From: Phycisphaerales bacterium
GTDB taxonomy: Bacteria; Planctomycetota; Phycisphaerae; Phycisphaerales; UBA1924
Direction of reading: 5' to 3'
DNA: 64,000 nucleotides
Assembly (NCBI GenBank): GCA_029260455.1
Contig: JAJDDF010000016.1
Location: forward strand, 186,001-250,000
Position 1 is the stretch's first letter, and each line of letters starts with the position of its first letter. This document shows positions 27,246-36,471 of this stretch, piece after piece. Both the position numbers and the translations under genes were made by a program. The notes under the pieces were generated by a model. The model was given only the letters and a program-made list of their open reading frames with translations, was not told where the DNA came from and searched no databases.

Positions 27246-27812
27246 GTGCGCACGACTTCACACAACCCGGCTCACGCAACACCGCCCCGCACACGGCGCG
27301 GCCTGACCATTCTCGAAGTTGTTGCCTCACTTGTCATCCTCAGCGGCATCACCTCGGGCGTCATGGGAGGCGTGAGCTTCATGCAGCGCTCCCTCGAACG
27401 CGATCGCATCCGCCTTGCTGCAAATGAAGCTGCCCATCGCCTGATTCTGCAATATCTTGACGACGCAGCAAGCGTCTATGAAAAGACAGACCCGGTTGAA
27501 GTGCAGGGCTTGCGTTTTGAATTCGACTTTGGTGTTGCCGAACTCAACGCCCCCGAAGACGAAGGCGCATCAGTCGATGTGCGCACCGCAAACACACGCG
27601 ACGCCCTGCCCCAAATGAGCGGCCTGACATCATTGCTCGAAACACAACTGGAGCAAGTGACGGTGCGCGTCTGGCTTGACTCACCGCGCGCGGGCTATCA
27701 GGCAGGTGAATCCATCGCCGAACTTGTACGCGTGTATGACATCACCCGCGATATGGATCGCCTGATGGAAATGCTCATGGACGCTGTTGCACCTGTCAGA
27801 GATAACCAATGA
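27246..27812 (+). CDS. gspI: Minor pseudopilin, GspI-like
   Basis: 188 residues from a GTG at 27246 with AGGA five nt before it; upstream in-frame starts run inside gspG. The prepilin site is RRGLTILEVVASLVILSGI (Gly at -1, Glu at +5). The remainder is acidic and does not show a named domain, so assignment to GspI rests on position after gspG and before the GspJ-like gene. The stop overlaps the next ATG by 4 nt. Confidence 0.68.
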   Translation: MRTTSHNPAHATPPRTRRGLTILEVVASLVILSGITSGVMGGVSFMQRSLERDRIRLAANEAAHRLILQYLDDAASVYEKTDPVEVQGLRFEFDFGVAELNAPEDEGASVDVRTANTRDALPQMSGLTSLLETQLEQVTVRVWLDSPRAGYQAGESIAELVRVYDITRDMDRLMEMLMDAVAPVRDNQ

Positions 27813-28591
27813 TGCGCCGCGCTTTCACCATTATCGAACTCGTCACCGCACTTGCGATGTCAAGCTTCGTCGTGCTTGCTGCCTTCGCACTCATCGGCAT
27901 CCTCGGGCGCTCCGATGGCATCACCACGCGCGCTGTTGACAACGCAATGCGCATGACAATGACGCATCACGCTGTCGCAAGCGCCATGCAGCGTCTTGTT
28001 GCCGCAACGCCAATCACAGAAGAAATCGATCCCGACGAACTGAATGCGGATGAAACGAATACTGACGACCCCGACATCGACTCGGAGCCGCCCTCACAGT
28101 CCATCGCCGCCGGGCTCAGCAACGACCTGCCACTCGAAATCGCTGTTGCAGACACTTCGCAACCACCTTTTTTTGAGTTGCAGTACGCCTCATCTGAATA
28201 TGGCCCCGTGCCGAGACTTGAAATAGTCGTCGAAACCCCGCCCGTGGGCCGTCAGCAAACCTCTATTTCTTCCGCAGATCAACGCTTGTCGATGTTGCGC
28301 GCCGAGTGGCTTGGCAGCGTGCGCGGCGCCTTTGAACTTCACCCCACAAGCGCCGGCTGGTCACTCATATGGGCCCCCATCGACCCGCCCGGCGACGCCG
28401 TCGAACTCATCGGCGGCCTGTCGCAGTGCACATGGGAAGTGCTCACGCGCGGCGATGACGGGTGGCAACCGGTTCACGCCGCCTACCTGCAACCCGACTT
28501 CCCCGTCGCTGTGCGATTGCAATTCGCTTCTGAAAATGGCGCCGAAGCCGACTGGCTCTTTGAAACTGCCATCATCACGGAGGGACGCTGA
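27809..28591 (+). CDS. gspJ: Minor pseudopilin, GspJ-like
   Basis: 260 residues; the second and third residues Met-Arg lead directly to the prepilin site RRAFTIIELVTALAMSSFVV. An acidic Asp/Glu/Asn stretch (about 65-95) and a beta-rich C-terminal part follow. Size, position and the SLIWAPIDPPG / VELIGGLSQCTWEV region fit GspJ, which caps the pseudopilus with GspI and GspK. It is ATGA-coupled to the GspI-like gene. Confidence 0.7.
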   Translation: MMRRAFTIIELVTALAMSSFVVLAAFALIGILGRSDGITTRAVDNAMRMTMTHHAVASAMQRLVAATPITEEIDPDELNADETNTDDPDIDSEPPSQSIAAGLSNDLPLEIAVADTSQPPFFELQYASSEYGPVPRLEIVVETPPVGRQQTSISSADQRLSMLRAEWLGSVRGAFELHPTSAGWSLIWAPIDPPGDAVELIGGLSQCTWEVLTRGDDGWQPVHAAYLQPDFPVAVRLQFASENGAEADWLFETAIITEGR

Positions 28592-28594
28592 CTG

Positions 28595-29386
28595 TTGACC
28601 ATGCGCCCCGCAACATCACGCCGCGGCTTCACCTTTGTACTTGTGATCATCGTCACGATTCTTGCCACCATGATGATCTCCTGGCAATTGCGCCGCATGA
28701 ACCTGCGCGCTGTCGCCGTGCAGATGCAAGTTGATGCCTATCAGGAACACCACCAGCTTCTCGGCGTGCGCGATGTCGTATGGAACTGGGCGCGCCGGCG
28801 TGCCCCATCGAATGCAATGCCAGAACTCGCCGCAGAACCCGGGCCCCACTACGAAGCGCAGCTGCCCGGTGAATTTCTTGTGCGCGTCTGGGTGCGCGAT
28901 GGACAGGGCACCATCCTTGCCAATCTCAAAGGTGCAGATACGCCCCGCCGGCGCGATCTCATGATCGAACTCCTTCGCCGCGTGCCACTTGATCGCCCCG
29001 ATCTCACCCGGCGCGGCGGGCCCATGGAAATGAGCATCACCGCAATGCCGGACGCGGTCATCGAAGCCATCTCGGGAGGCGACCAACAACTTGCAAGCGC
29101 CATGCGCTTCATCCGTGAGGATCCCACAGACGCACGACGCGATCTGCGCGCCGAGTTCATCGCCCAGGGCTTTGAGCCAAATGACATCGCCGATGTCTAC
29201 GGCTTACTCACCTTTGCCCCCGTGCTCTGGCGCCTGGATGTTGTAGCTGTCCGCGCCCGTCCCGATGGCACCCCCGGCAAGCCTCAGCGGTATGCCCTAC
29301 TGGTGGAACTGGGCAGCGGCGAACCCAAACTGCACGAGTGGCGCCCAACCGGGAATGCCCCGCCGCGGTCCGATTCTGACCAGTAA
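28595..29386 (+). CDS. gspK: Minor pseudopilin, GspK-like
   Basis: 263 residues if started at TTG 28595, ten nt after GGAGGG; the ATG at 28601 is the alternative. The N-terminal signal is RRGFTFVLVIIVTILATMMI. The Glu normally found at +5 of pseudopilins is missing, as is known for GspK, the tip subunit. The middle contains the helical SAM-like region seen in GspK (RRRDLMIELLRRVPLDR, FEPNDIADVYGLLTFAP). It follows the GspJ-like gene by 3 nt. Confidence 0.7.
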   Translation: MTMRPATSRRGFTFVLVIIVTILATMMISWQLRRMNLRAVAVQMQVDAYQEHHQLLGVRDVVWNWARRRAPSNAMPELAAEPGPHYEAQLPGEFLVRVWVRDGQGTILANLKGADTPRRRDLMIELLRRVPLDRPDLTRRGGPMEMSITAMPDAVIEAISGGDQQLASAMRFIREDPTDARRDLRAEFIAQGFEPNDIADVYGLLTFAPVLWRLDVVAVRARPDGTPGKPQRYALLVELGSGEPKLHEWRPTGNAPPRSDSDQ

Positions 29387-29492
29387 TCTTATTCGTCCAT
29401 CGAAAACGCCTCGAGCTTGATCCACGGCCACAGCGTGAAATCATCCTCTGCGCGCTCTTCGACCGACCTTTACTATCAAGGATTCTTGCGCC

Positions 29493-30038
29493 ATGGCATC
29501 ACGATTTGGCAAACAACTTGGAGGCCTCGCGGGATTGGCACTCGCCTCACTCATCGGAGTCGGCGCAGCGTTGGCCCCCGCCCCCACGCCGCCGACAGAA
29601 CTCCCACCCAAAACAGCAACTACCTCCCCCACCACCACCGACCGTCACCTGGGCGTTGGGGCCGAGTGCTCACGCATCTGGGAACCCGTTGCAGAACTTG
29701 CAAAAGCGGTCCGCGAGCCTATCGCAGACACCGCCGTGCCCCCCCCCCGGGGTGGCCCAAAGCTGCCCACCAGAGAACTCCCCCTCAACTGGCGCTATGT
29801 GGGTCTCATCACCATCACAAAAGCTGATGGCACGATCGTCCCCGCCGCCAACGTGCGCATTCAGGGACGCCAACAATTTCTTACTACAGGTGATCTTGTG
29901 CCCGCTGCTGGATCAGATGATGTTGAAATCCTTGATATCACACCAGAACACATCCTCATCAAACGCGGCGAAGAGGAAATAACTATCGAACTCGACCCCG
30001 ACATCGATCTCATGGAAGAAAGAGGATTCGGCGCATGA
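29493..30038 (+). CDS. GspC/PilP-like type II secretion protein
   Basis: 181 residues with an N-terminal membrane anchor (GLAGLALASLIGVGAALA), a Pro/Thr-rich linker and a small beta domain (about 100-175): WRYVGLITITKADGTIV, GRQQFLTTGDLV, VEILDITPEHILIKRGEEEITIEL. This layout fits GspC homology-region or PilP domains, which link the secretin to the inner-membrane platform. AAGGA lies upstream. The stop overlaps the GspL-like ATG by 4 nt. Assignment is by layout and position. Confidence 0.6.
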   Translation: MASRFGKQLGGLAGLALASLIGVGAALAPAPTPPTELPPKTATTSPTTTDRHLGVGAECSRIWEPVAELAKAVREPIADTAVPPPRGGPKLPTRELPLNWRYVGLITITKADGTIVPAANVRIQGRQQFLTTGDLVPAAGSDDVEILDITPEHILIKRGEEEITIELDPDIDLMEERGFGA

Positions 30039-31498
30039 GCGCATTCGCAGCCCTCATCCCGACCGATCTTTCTCGCATCGATCTACTGCGCAATGGCAGC
30101 CCGGGCGAACACTGGATCGCCTCGCCCGCAGGCGATGCCCCGGATGCTGACGCCCTGCGCCGCCGCGTCACCGAAAGCACCCGCTGGTGTGCACGCCAGT
30201 GCGGCAATCGCCGTCTTACCGCAGTTCTTGATGTCCATGAAGCTGGGTGCCGATGGATCCACGCCCCATCATCTGCCCCACTTGTCGTCGCGGCATCTCT
30301 GCGAAATCAAGGCGAAGAATGGGCCTCGGTCGCGCCCGTGGGCGGCGTCCAACCCCTCGCCAATAATGCCCAAGATGGCAACGGCACAGGTGAACAAATG
30401 GTTGCGATCACCATGCCGGATGCCCTTGCGCGCCTGTGGCTTGATGGCCTCGATCGCCTCGGTTCGCGGGTATCAACAGTCATCACATTGTGGCACGCCG
30501 CTATTTCAGCGTGGGGCAACGCGCCCGCTGGAACGCTACAAGCCATTGTTCTCGTTGATGATGCAAAACGCCTTGTCTGGGCCTGGTGTGATGGGGGCGA
30601 CCTGATCACTGGCGGGCAGGTCCGCCTGCTCGATCACCCTGCGGCAAATCCAGACTCGACCACCGAAACCCACCGCACAGATCCCGCCCAGGCTGCCGCT
30701 TCCCGACTCGCACTCGACTGGGCCGCATGGTCAACCCAGCTCGGTCGCACCCCTTCAACGGTGCGCATTGTCGGCGCCGAGGCATTGCCCGGCCTAGATG
30801 CTGCGCTGCAAAGACGACTGGACTCCATCTCGATTGATCATGTCGATGAACGCGATGCGCTCGTGGCCACTTTGCGTCGTACTGGTGAACACACCGCCGC
30901 TGGACCACCACAAACCGAACCAACCCACTGCCTGACGCACCTCGCAAAGCGTCCCGGGCGCACCCTGCGCTGGTCGTATCGCACGTGGGGCGCAGCGCTG
31001 CTTGTCCTCAGCGCCGGGCTTGCCATCGTCGGCGTGCGGACATGGTCACTCGCAACACACTGGAACGACCAGACAGCAGTCGTGCGCACTGAATTGACCA
31101 ACCGCGTCAACGAAGAATTCGGGGATGAATATCAGCCTCAACCGGGGCAAAACCCGCTCACTTGGCTTCGCAATCTCCTTGCTTCGACGAATCAATCAGG
31201 CTCGAACGACGAACTGCCACCCGCCCCGCGAAAGATGTATGAAGCTGCAAGCACCATGCTCGCACTCGTCGCCAAAGCTGAAGGCAACCCAAAGCTCACC
31301 AAACTTCACCTCTCTCAAGCCAACAACGACAACTACATCCAGCTTCGCGGCATAGTGCAGACCGAAGCCTACACCTTCATCGAAATGCTCAAAGATGAAG
31401 GCACGCCGCTTGCATGGGAACTCGCGGGATCGCGCATCAGCACAACGAACCAGAACATTCGCCTCAATGGCACATGGCAACAACAGGAGGAGGAATAA
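30035..31498 (+). CDS. GspL-like (PilM/PilN-type) type II secretion protein
   Basis: 487 residues. The N-terminal ~310 residues look like a divergent actin-like cytoplasmic domain (AIVLVDDAKRLVWAWCDGGDLI, LDWAAWSTQLGRTPSTVRIV), followed by one membrane segment (WGAALLVLSAGLAIVGVRTW) and a periplasmic part with a ferredoxin-like fold pattern (KLHLSQANNDNYIQLRGIV, YTFIEMLKDEG). GspL recruits the ATPase GspE to the membrane. It is coupled to the GspC-like gene upstream and to the GspM-like gene downstream (TAATG). Confidence 0.68.
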   Translation: MSAFAALIPTDLSRIDLLRNGSPGEHWIASPAGDAPDADALRRRVTESTRWCARQCGNRRLTAVLDVHEAGCRWIHAPSSAPLVVAASLRNQGEEWASVAPVGGVQPLANNAQDGNGTGEQMVAITMPDALARLWLDGLDRLGSRVSTVITLWHAAISAWGNAPAGTLQAIVLVDDAKRLVWAWCDGGDLITGGQVRLLDHPAANPDSTTETHRTDPAQAAASRLALDWAAWSTQLGRTPSTVRIVGAEALPGLDAALQRRLDSISIDHVDERDALVATLRRTGEHTAAGPPQTEPTHCLTHLAKRPGRTLRWSYRTWGAALLVLSAGLAIVGVRTWSLATHWNDQTAVVRTELTNRVNEEFGDEYQPQPGQNPLTWLRNLLASTNQSGSNDELPPAPRKMYEAASTMLALVAKAEGNPKLTKLHLSQANNDNYIQLRGIVQTEAYTFIEMLKDEGTPLAWELAGSRISTTNQNIRLNGTWQQQEEE

Positions 31499-32085
31499 TG
31501 CCCATCTCCCCAGGCGCCGAACCGCACATGGTCGCCCTTGCCAATCAGGCCGATGCTGCCAATCGCCCGCGCTGGATCATCATCTTCACCGCAGTTCTTG
31601 TGATCCTGTGCACCACGGTCGCTGCCGCTGGCACGATGCGCTTTCTGCGCGCCCGGTCGGCCTACACCAGAGTTGAAGCCCAACTCACGCAAGCCAGTGC
31701 ACTCACGACACAGATCATCACCGCCCGCACCGCAAAGCCCAGTCTTGCAACACTCTACCCTGGCGCGGGGCTCATGTACAATCATGTTGTAAAAGCATGC
31801 AAGCAACAATGGGGTCTCGAAGGCACAGCCTCAGTGCCAGCCGCGATCGCTACCATCGACCGCGTGAAACACACTGCCTTGTCCCTTCCGGGCCTCGGCA
31901 AAGCCAATGTGAAGTGCTCGATCCGCAACCAACCCCTCACCACCACCTTGCAATTCATCGAAACCGTACTCGCCGACGAACACATGGCAAATGCATTCAT
32001 CTCTACCTTTGAACTGGAGCCCACCGCTGGTGGATGGAACGCGGTAATTGAATTCCGACGCTATGAGGTCGAAGAGGACCGATAA
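31498..32085 (+). CDS. GspM/PilO-like type II secretion protein
   Basis: 195 residues from the ATG at 31498, which shares one base with the preceding stop and has AGGAGGAGG just upstream, the strongest ribosome site of the operon. One membrane segment (WIIIFTAVLVILCTTVAAAGTM) is followed by a coiled region and a compact domain with LTTTLQFIETVLADEHM and FISTFELEPTAGGWNAVIEF, as in GspM/PilO. These proteins dimerise with GspL. Sequence identity to the family is low, so position carries much of the weight. Confidence 0.62.
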   Translation: MPISPGAEPHMVALANQADAANRPRWIIIFTAVLVILCTTVAAAGTMRFLRARSAYTRVEAQLTQASALTTQIITARTAKPSLATLYPGAGLMYNHVVKACKQQWGLEGTASVPAAIATIDRVKHTALSLPGLGKANVKCSIRNQPLTTTLQFIETVLADEHMANAFISTFELEPTAGGWNAVIEFRRYEVEEDR

Positions 32086-32095
32086 GGGAAAGACG

Positions 32096-32737
32096 ATGCC
32101 GATACCAACCCCACAACGCCGAAATCGATCCCACCGAAGACTTGCCCTAGCCCTCATTGCCGTGGGCATGGTCCTCACCGCTTGTTCCAGTTCTGCCCCG
32201 AAGCTTGCCCCCGGGTTGATGCCCGTGGATCAGGCCCGGAACCTGAATCAGGCAGTCACCCTTGCAGCCCGAGGCGACAAAGCCATGGAGCGTGGCAAGA
32301 TTGACGATGCAATCGAGCAGTACCGCAAATCCGTGCAGGCCTATGACAAGTTTTCCGCCGCCTGGAACAATATGGGCGTGGCCCTAATGAGTCTCGATGA
32401 TTTCGCGACCGCCGAAGAAGCTTTTATTCAGGCCACTATTTCTGATCCAACCGATCCGAGGCCGCGCTACAACCGGGGTCTGTTGTTCCTAGAGCGAGGC
32501 TATCCGGCGGATGCACGGCGGTATTTTGGCGAAGCTCTTCACGCCGACGATAATTATCTCGATGCGATGATCGGTGCGATCCGCGCGGATGCACTGCTCC
32601 GCATAGAAACCGAGGAAACCCTCGATCTGATCCGAAAGGCCCTCTTTCGCGTGCAATCCGTCGAAGATCGGCAATGGCTTGAGCGCAACCGATTGCGCAT
32701 CGAAGAGGCGCGATCCTCCACGATGTTTGGTTCCTGA
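32096..32737 (+). CDS. TPR lipoprotein, possible secretin pilotin
   Basis: 213 residues from the ATG at 32096 with AAGGGAAAG before it. The signal peptide ends in a lipobox (VGMVLTACSS). The mature part holds about four tetratricopeptide repeats: KAMERGKIDDAIEQYRKSV, WNNMGVALMSLDDFATAEEAF, RYNRGLLFLERGYPADARRY. TPR lipoproteins such as PilF/PilW act as pilotins for secretins; its place as the last gene of a gsp operon with no other pilotin candidate supports that idea. Confidence 0.75.
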   Translation: MPIPTPQRRNRSHRRLALALIAVGMVLTACSSSAPKLAPGLMPVDQARNLNQAVTLAARGDKAMERGKIDDAIEQYRKSVQAYDKFSAAWNNMGVALMSLDDFATAEEAFIQATISDPTDPRPRYNRGLLFLERGYPADARRYFGEALHADDNYLDAMIGAIRADALLRIETEETLDLIRKALFRVQSVEDRQWLERNRLRIEEARSSTMFGS

Positions 32738-32879
32738 TCGGGCAGAATAGACACTTTTTTTCGTGCTTTAGCGTGTATTTTCCACACTCGATGATACGAT
32801 AGAGTGCGATAACTGCCGCTGTGTTGTTAGGTCTTTGTACACCTGCAGCATGTGATCGTAGTCGATGGAGGTCGAGGGG

Positions 32880-34832
32880 ATGACTCGGCGCAGATCTTGG
32901 GAGTGCATGATTGCCGCCACATTTTTGTGTGGCGCAGGTCATACCGTGCGCGCTCAGGACAGCGTGTCAAACATGCCCGGGTCAAGTGATGCCCTCACCC
33001 CCTACGGCGCGCAGCGCACGCGCTATGTTGTCAACCTGATACCGCTGACAGGATCATGGGGAAGCAGTTATGTCCTCGGGCCGGTACTCAAGACAAGCAA
33101 GCGCCCGGGTGACACACTCGAACAGCGCAGCGGCGCGAGCGCCATCAGCGCCAACCAGTTGACGAATCAGAGCTTCCCGCAGCTTGATTTTGCGACATGG
33201 AGTTCGCCCGGCTTTGGCGTGCATCCGACACTCAACACAATCCCCGGCACAGTGAGTATATCCGCATTCGATCGTCAGTTTGGGGCTGCAATAAGCGACT
33301 TTTCCACCAGTGCAACCAATCTGATTACCTGCCGCATTGGCCACTCGAGCAGCGCCTGGCAACAACTCTATGTCGACCGACTTGTTGCCCTGTGCAGCCG
33401 CAGCTCTGGCGCAGCACTCGACGGCTCAACCGTGTCGATGGGCGGCGTTGATGCAACGGGTTCGGTCGCCTTTCGCGCTGACCCCTTCGGGGCGACCGCG
33501 ACATTGAAGGTCACCGATGACAGCATAGGCATCGTGGACTTTGCTGCGAGATCGAACTCTGTGAACCATCTGGAAAGCACGCTCGGCGTCAACAGTGCGT
33601 CAAATGGCTCCTCTACAACATTCAGTATCAACGCCAGCCCGCTCACGATTGCCTCACCAACCATGGCACCTGGCTCACTTATGGGGGGCACGCCGCAGGC
33701 AATATCGCTTTCCCTCCTCAATGACGTGCGCGTTGGGTCAACAGTGCAAAGCGGTCATCTGGATCCGGGCCTGACCGCTCATCGCGGGAATCCAAGCTTC
33801 AATCAGGTCACCGCACTTGGCGGCGTCGGTGCGGTCGCAACACTTGCCCGCACCACCACAACTGGCGGGCGCACACAGGCAATCAATGTCTTTTCCATTG
33901 ATTCCGCAGGAGCAGTCGTCGCGACGCGCTCGGCCTTGCTGACCGCTCCCATCGTGATCCCTGCGGGCACCTTCAATGCTGCGGGCGATGCCGAGTTTCG
34001 ACAGTACCTTGGACAGACGATCTTCCGTGGGCCAAGTGGTCAGGCCGGGATCGGGTTCTGCCAGCCCTGTTCAGCTCTCGTCGTGGCGGCGACCGCGACC
34101 GACCCCACGCAAGGCGAATTCATTGCGGTTGCAACACTCACCGCATCGCCCACGTGGAACGTTGCCGCACACGCAGCAATGCCTGTCCTTGATGGCCCTT
34201 CGGGAAAGCCCATCGGCACCCTGATCTCTGCATCACCTGCCTCCATGTCTGCCCCCGCGGTCGACATGCTTGGCAATGTCTACTTTGTCGCCGCGTGGCA
34301 GCCCGTGGTGGGCTCGCCTGCCAAGGGGTTCTTCAAAGCGGTCCGACAGGGCGATTCCAGCTATCAACTCGAACTCATCCTTACCGAGGGCTCAGCTTTT
34401 ATTGGCGCCGATTCCAACCGCAGCTACACCGTCACCGAACTGGTCATGGTTGACAGCGACGGCATCGCCTCGGGCACCTTCCATCAAGGACAACTGCTGG
34501 GGCAGCGGGCGCTCGGGCATGCAACAATTGATCCTGCCTCGCCCAAGGCCTTTGGCGGCGCCCTTGTCAACGCGACAATCCGCTACAACAACGCGGGCAC
34601 GCTGGAAACATACACCGCAGCACTGTTCATCGGCCCCTTGCTCGCGCAGGGCATTTGCGCGGGTGACGCCAATGCCGACGGCGTCACAGACCTGACCGAC
34701 CTCCAGACAGTGCTCTTCAATTTTGGCGTCTCTGCCGGGGCGACGCTTGCCCAGGGTGATGTCACAGGAGACGGAACCGTTGATCTTGCGGACTTACAAG
34801 CGGTGCTCTTCGCCTTCGGCTGCGGAACCTGA
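32880..34832 (+). CDS. Secreted protein of unknown function with dockerin-like C-terminus
   Basis: 650 residues from the ATG at 32880, with GGAGG and GAGGGG upstream. A signal peptide (CMIAATFLCGAGHTVRAQ) leads a ~590-residue beta-rich body with Ser/Thr/Ala-rich sequence and no domain I recognise. The C-terminal ~58 residues contain two calcium-loop repeats, GDANADGVTDLTDLQTVLF and GDVTGDGTVDLADLQAVLF, flanked by Cys on both sides (ICAGD ... FGCGT). The same tail ends the subtilase at 52.8 kb. It follows the secretion operon by about 140 bp, so it may be a substrate of that system. Confidence 0.75.
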   Translation: MTRRRSWECMIAATFLCGAGHTVRAQDSVSNMPGSSDALTPYGAQRTRYVVNLIPLTGSWGSSYVLGPVLKTSKRPGDTLEQRSGASAISANQLTNQSFPQLDFATWSSPGFGVHPTLNTIPGTVSISAFDRQFGAAISDFSTSATNLITCRIGHSSSAWQQLYVDRLVALCSRSSGAALDGSTVSMGGVDATGSVAFRADPFGATATLKVTDDSIGIVDFAARSNSVNHLESTLGVNSASNGSSTTFSINASPLTIASPTMAPGSLMGGTPQAISLSLLNDVRVGSTVQSGHLDPGLTAHRGNPSFNQVTALGGVGAVATLARTTTTGGRTQAINVFSIDSAGAVVATRSALLTAPIVIPAGTFNAAGDAEFRQYLGQTIFRGPSGQAGIGFCQPCSALVVAATATDPTQGEFIAVATLTASPTWNVAAHAAMPVLDGPSGKPIGTLISASPASMSAPAVDMLGNVYFVAAWQPVVGSPAKGFFKAVRQGDSSYQLELILTEGSAFIGADSNRSYTVTELVMVDSDGIASGTFHQGQLLGQRALGHATIDPASPKAFGGALVNATIRYNNAGTLETYTAALFIGPLLAQGICAGDANADGVTDLTDLQTVLFNFGVSAGATLAQGDVTGDGTVDLADLQAVLFAFGCGT

Positions 34833-35119
34833 ATAGCCCCCGGCATCCGGTTTGTGCGACAATGGGGCAAGTGGTAAGGCGAGGACAGCAGGATTCCCGC
34901 AACCGCATGTCGATCTGTGGCGAATAGTCCGGGGTACTTCGTCGCTTTGGCCCAAGCCATGCGGCCGGGGTGCTATGCTTGTTCTTCCCGGAACAGGCGA
35001 TTTCCGGGACTGTGCAAAAAGGTGCATGACGGCTATGCTCTGCCCCCTATCAGGCAGCGACAAATGCCGACCAGCGTGGGATATATGACGAAAGACGATC
35101 AGTGAAAGGACAGAGTGCG
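34833..35119. other. Intergenic region before the H-x9-DG pseudopilin gene
   Basis: A 287-bp gap without a credible gene. It contains an inverted repeat CCCGGAA/TTCCGGG (34987-35008, 8-nt loop) with no T-run, and a TATGCT hexamer (34974-34979) without a clear -35 partner. Confidence 0.45.
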
Positions 35120-36190
35120 ATGAAAGACCAAATACAAGGTCGTCGCGGGTTTACGCTTATTGAGTTGCTGGTTGTGGTGGCGGTCATCGCCCTGCTGATC
35201 GGCTTGTTGCTCCCGGCGCTGGGCAGTGCCCGTCGGGCTGCTTGGCAGTCGCAAGGCGCGGTCACGCAAAAGCAGCTGATTCTTGGCATCACCGCGGCGT
35301 CGAACGAAAGCGACTTTCAGATTCCCGGACTGAATAACAACACCACCGGCGGTGTTCGTATGGCGAAACTTTTCAATAACACCAACCAAACGCTCATCGA
35401 TAATCGCTCTGAATTACCCGTCCAGTCCTTTGACTGGATGACCTCATCTGTGGATTCAGGTGATTTATCGCGGAACCGCAATGAGCGACTGGTCACCCTG
35501 TTCAACCGCTTTGCGGACCCCTCCAACGGCCAGATCATGCAGGCAACCAACATCGATGATGACTGGGTTTCCGCATCTGTCGAAACGTCACTCGAAAATG
35601 TGATCATCAAAGAGGGTGGAATGACCCCCCCAAGCTTCTTCATGCCTTTTGGCTTCCAATACGGACGCACACAAGATGGCGATGATCTTCGGCGCGGTGG
35701 ACTGAGTGGATATGTCATCCTCTATACCCAGCCAACAGAGTGGGACAGCATTGCGACACTGCCCGTTGGATGGCGCCCTCGCATCGACAAGGTTGGTCAG
35801 TCCTCGAACAAGGTTGTCATTGCCGATGGCCACTACAACATCCAACTCTCCTCGCTTGCCCCGGGCAGTGAAGTGCCGAGACTTGATATGCGGATTCAGC
35901 CCCAGATCGATGAATCGGATGCACTGGGTGCTTTTATCTCCCTGCCGCCCATTGCAACACAATCCCCGCAATACATGCAAGATGAATCAAAGGCCAACAG
36001 GGCATTGTCATTCCGTCATGGCGGGCGGATGAACGCTGGGCACTTCGATGGGCACGTCTCGCCGATCGCTGAGCGTGAAACATGGAATCCGACCAAGTGG
36101 TTCCCCAAGGGATCGATCTTGGGCGATGCGCCCAACGTTGTGGAAGAAGCCCAGCAATTTGTCAATCAGGACACCAACCGCATCGACTGA
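35120..36190 (+). CDS. Prepilin-type protein with H-x9-DG motif (DUF1559-like)
   Basis: 356 residues from the ATG at 35120, with AAAGGA and a GTG at 35102 just upstream. The prepilin signal is textbook: [20 protein letters not shown] with Gly at -1 and Glu at +5. The helix continues into [18 protein letters not shown]. Near the C-terminus [16 protein letters not shown] fits the H-x9-DG signature of the pseudopilin-like families expanded in planctomycetes. Their exact role is unknown; they are presumed pseudopilins processed by a prepilin peptidase. A strong terminator follows. Confidence 0.82.
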   Translation: MKDQIQGRRGFTLIELLVVVAVIALLIGLLLPALGSARRAAWQSQGAVTQKQLILGITAASNESDFQIPGLNNNTTGGVRMAKLFNNTNQTLIDNRSELPVQSFDWMTSSVDSGDLSRNRNERLVTLFNRFADPSNGQIMQATNIDDDWVSASVETSLENVIIKEGGMTPPSFFMPFGFQYGRTQDGDDLRRGGLSGYVILYTQPTEWDSIATLPVGWRPRIDKVGQSSNKVVIADGHYNIQLSSLAPGSEVPRLDMRIQPQIDESDALGAFISLPPIATQSPQYMQDESKANRALSFRHGGRMNAGHFDGHVSPIAERETWNPTKWFPKGSILGDAPNVVEEAQQFVNQDTNRID

Positions 36191-36230
36191 TCTTTTTCGA
36201 TATCGTCTTTCTCACATATGGATTTGATTC

Positions 36231-36262
36231 AGGAGGCCCCAAATGGGGCCTCCTGCCGTTTT
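36231..36262 (+). terminator. Rho-independent terminator
   Basis: Perfect 10-bp stem AGGAGGCCCC/GGGGCCTCCT with loop AAAT, then GCCGTTTT. It ends the H-x9-DG pseudopilin transcript. Confidence 0.85.
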
Positions 36263-36361
36263 AGAGGGCATCGGAACACATCGTGTTTGGTATTTGGCTG
36301 GACCATAAATGTGATGGCCAATGCGCGGGGGCAAAATACACAAAATAATCCAGATGCGAGC

Positions 36362-36390
36362 TTGTACAGGGGTGGAATTACGTGTATGCT
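36362..36390 (+). promoter_or_regulatory. Sigma-70 type promoter of the PEP-CTERM-like gene
   Basis: TTGTAC (36362-36367) and TATGCT (36385-36390) are separated by 17 nt. Transcription would begin near 36397, leaving a leader of about 75 nt. Confidence 0.6.
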
Positions 36391-36471
36391 GTGGCTGGAA
36401 GTTGACTCTTTGGTTAATGGGGGTGTGGGTACCCCGATTGTTTCGACCAAAGTAGAGGATTGGAGAGGAAA

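Noticed and set aside
34852-34930. Resemblance to a c-di-GMP (GEMM) riboswitch
   Set aside because: The conserved GGACGCAAAGC-type core and the tetraloop-receptor arm are not present.
34852-35088. 78-codon frame before the H-x9-DG pseudopilin gene
   Set aside because: No ribosome site or recognisable feature; crosses a hairpin.
36320-36350. DnaA-box-like sequences (AAATACACA, TAATCCAGA) near the skew reversal
   Set aside because: Only 7 of 9 matches each, no cluster and no dnaA nearby; not enough to call an origin.
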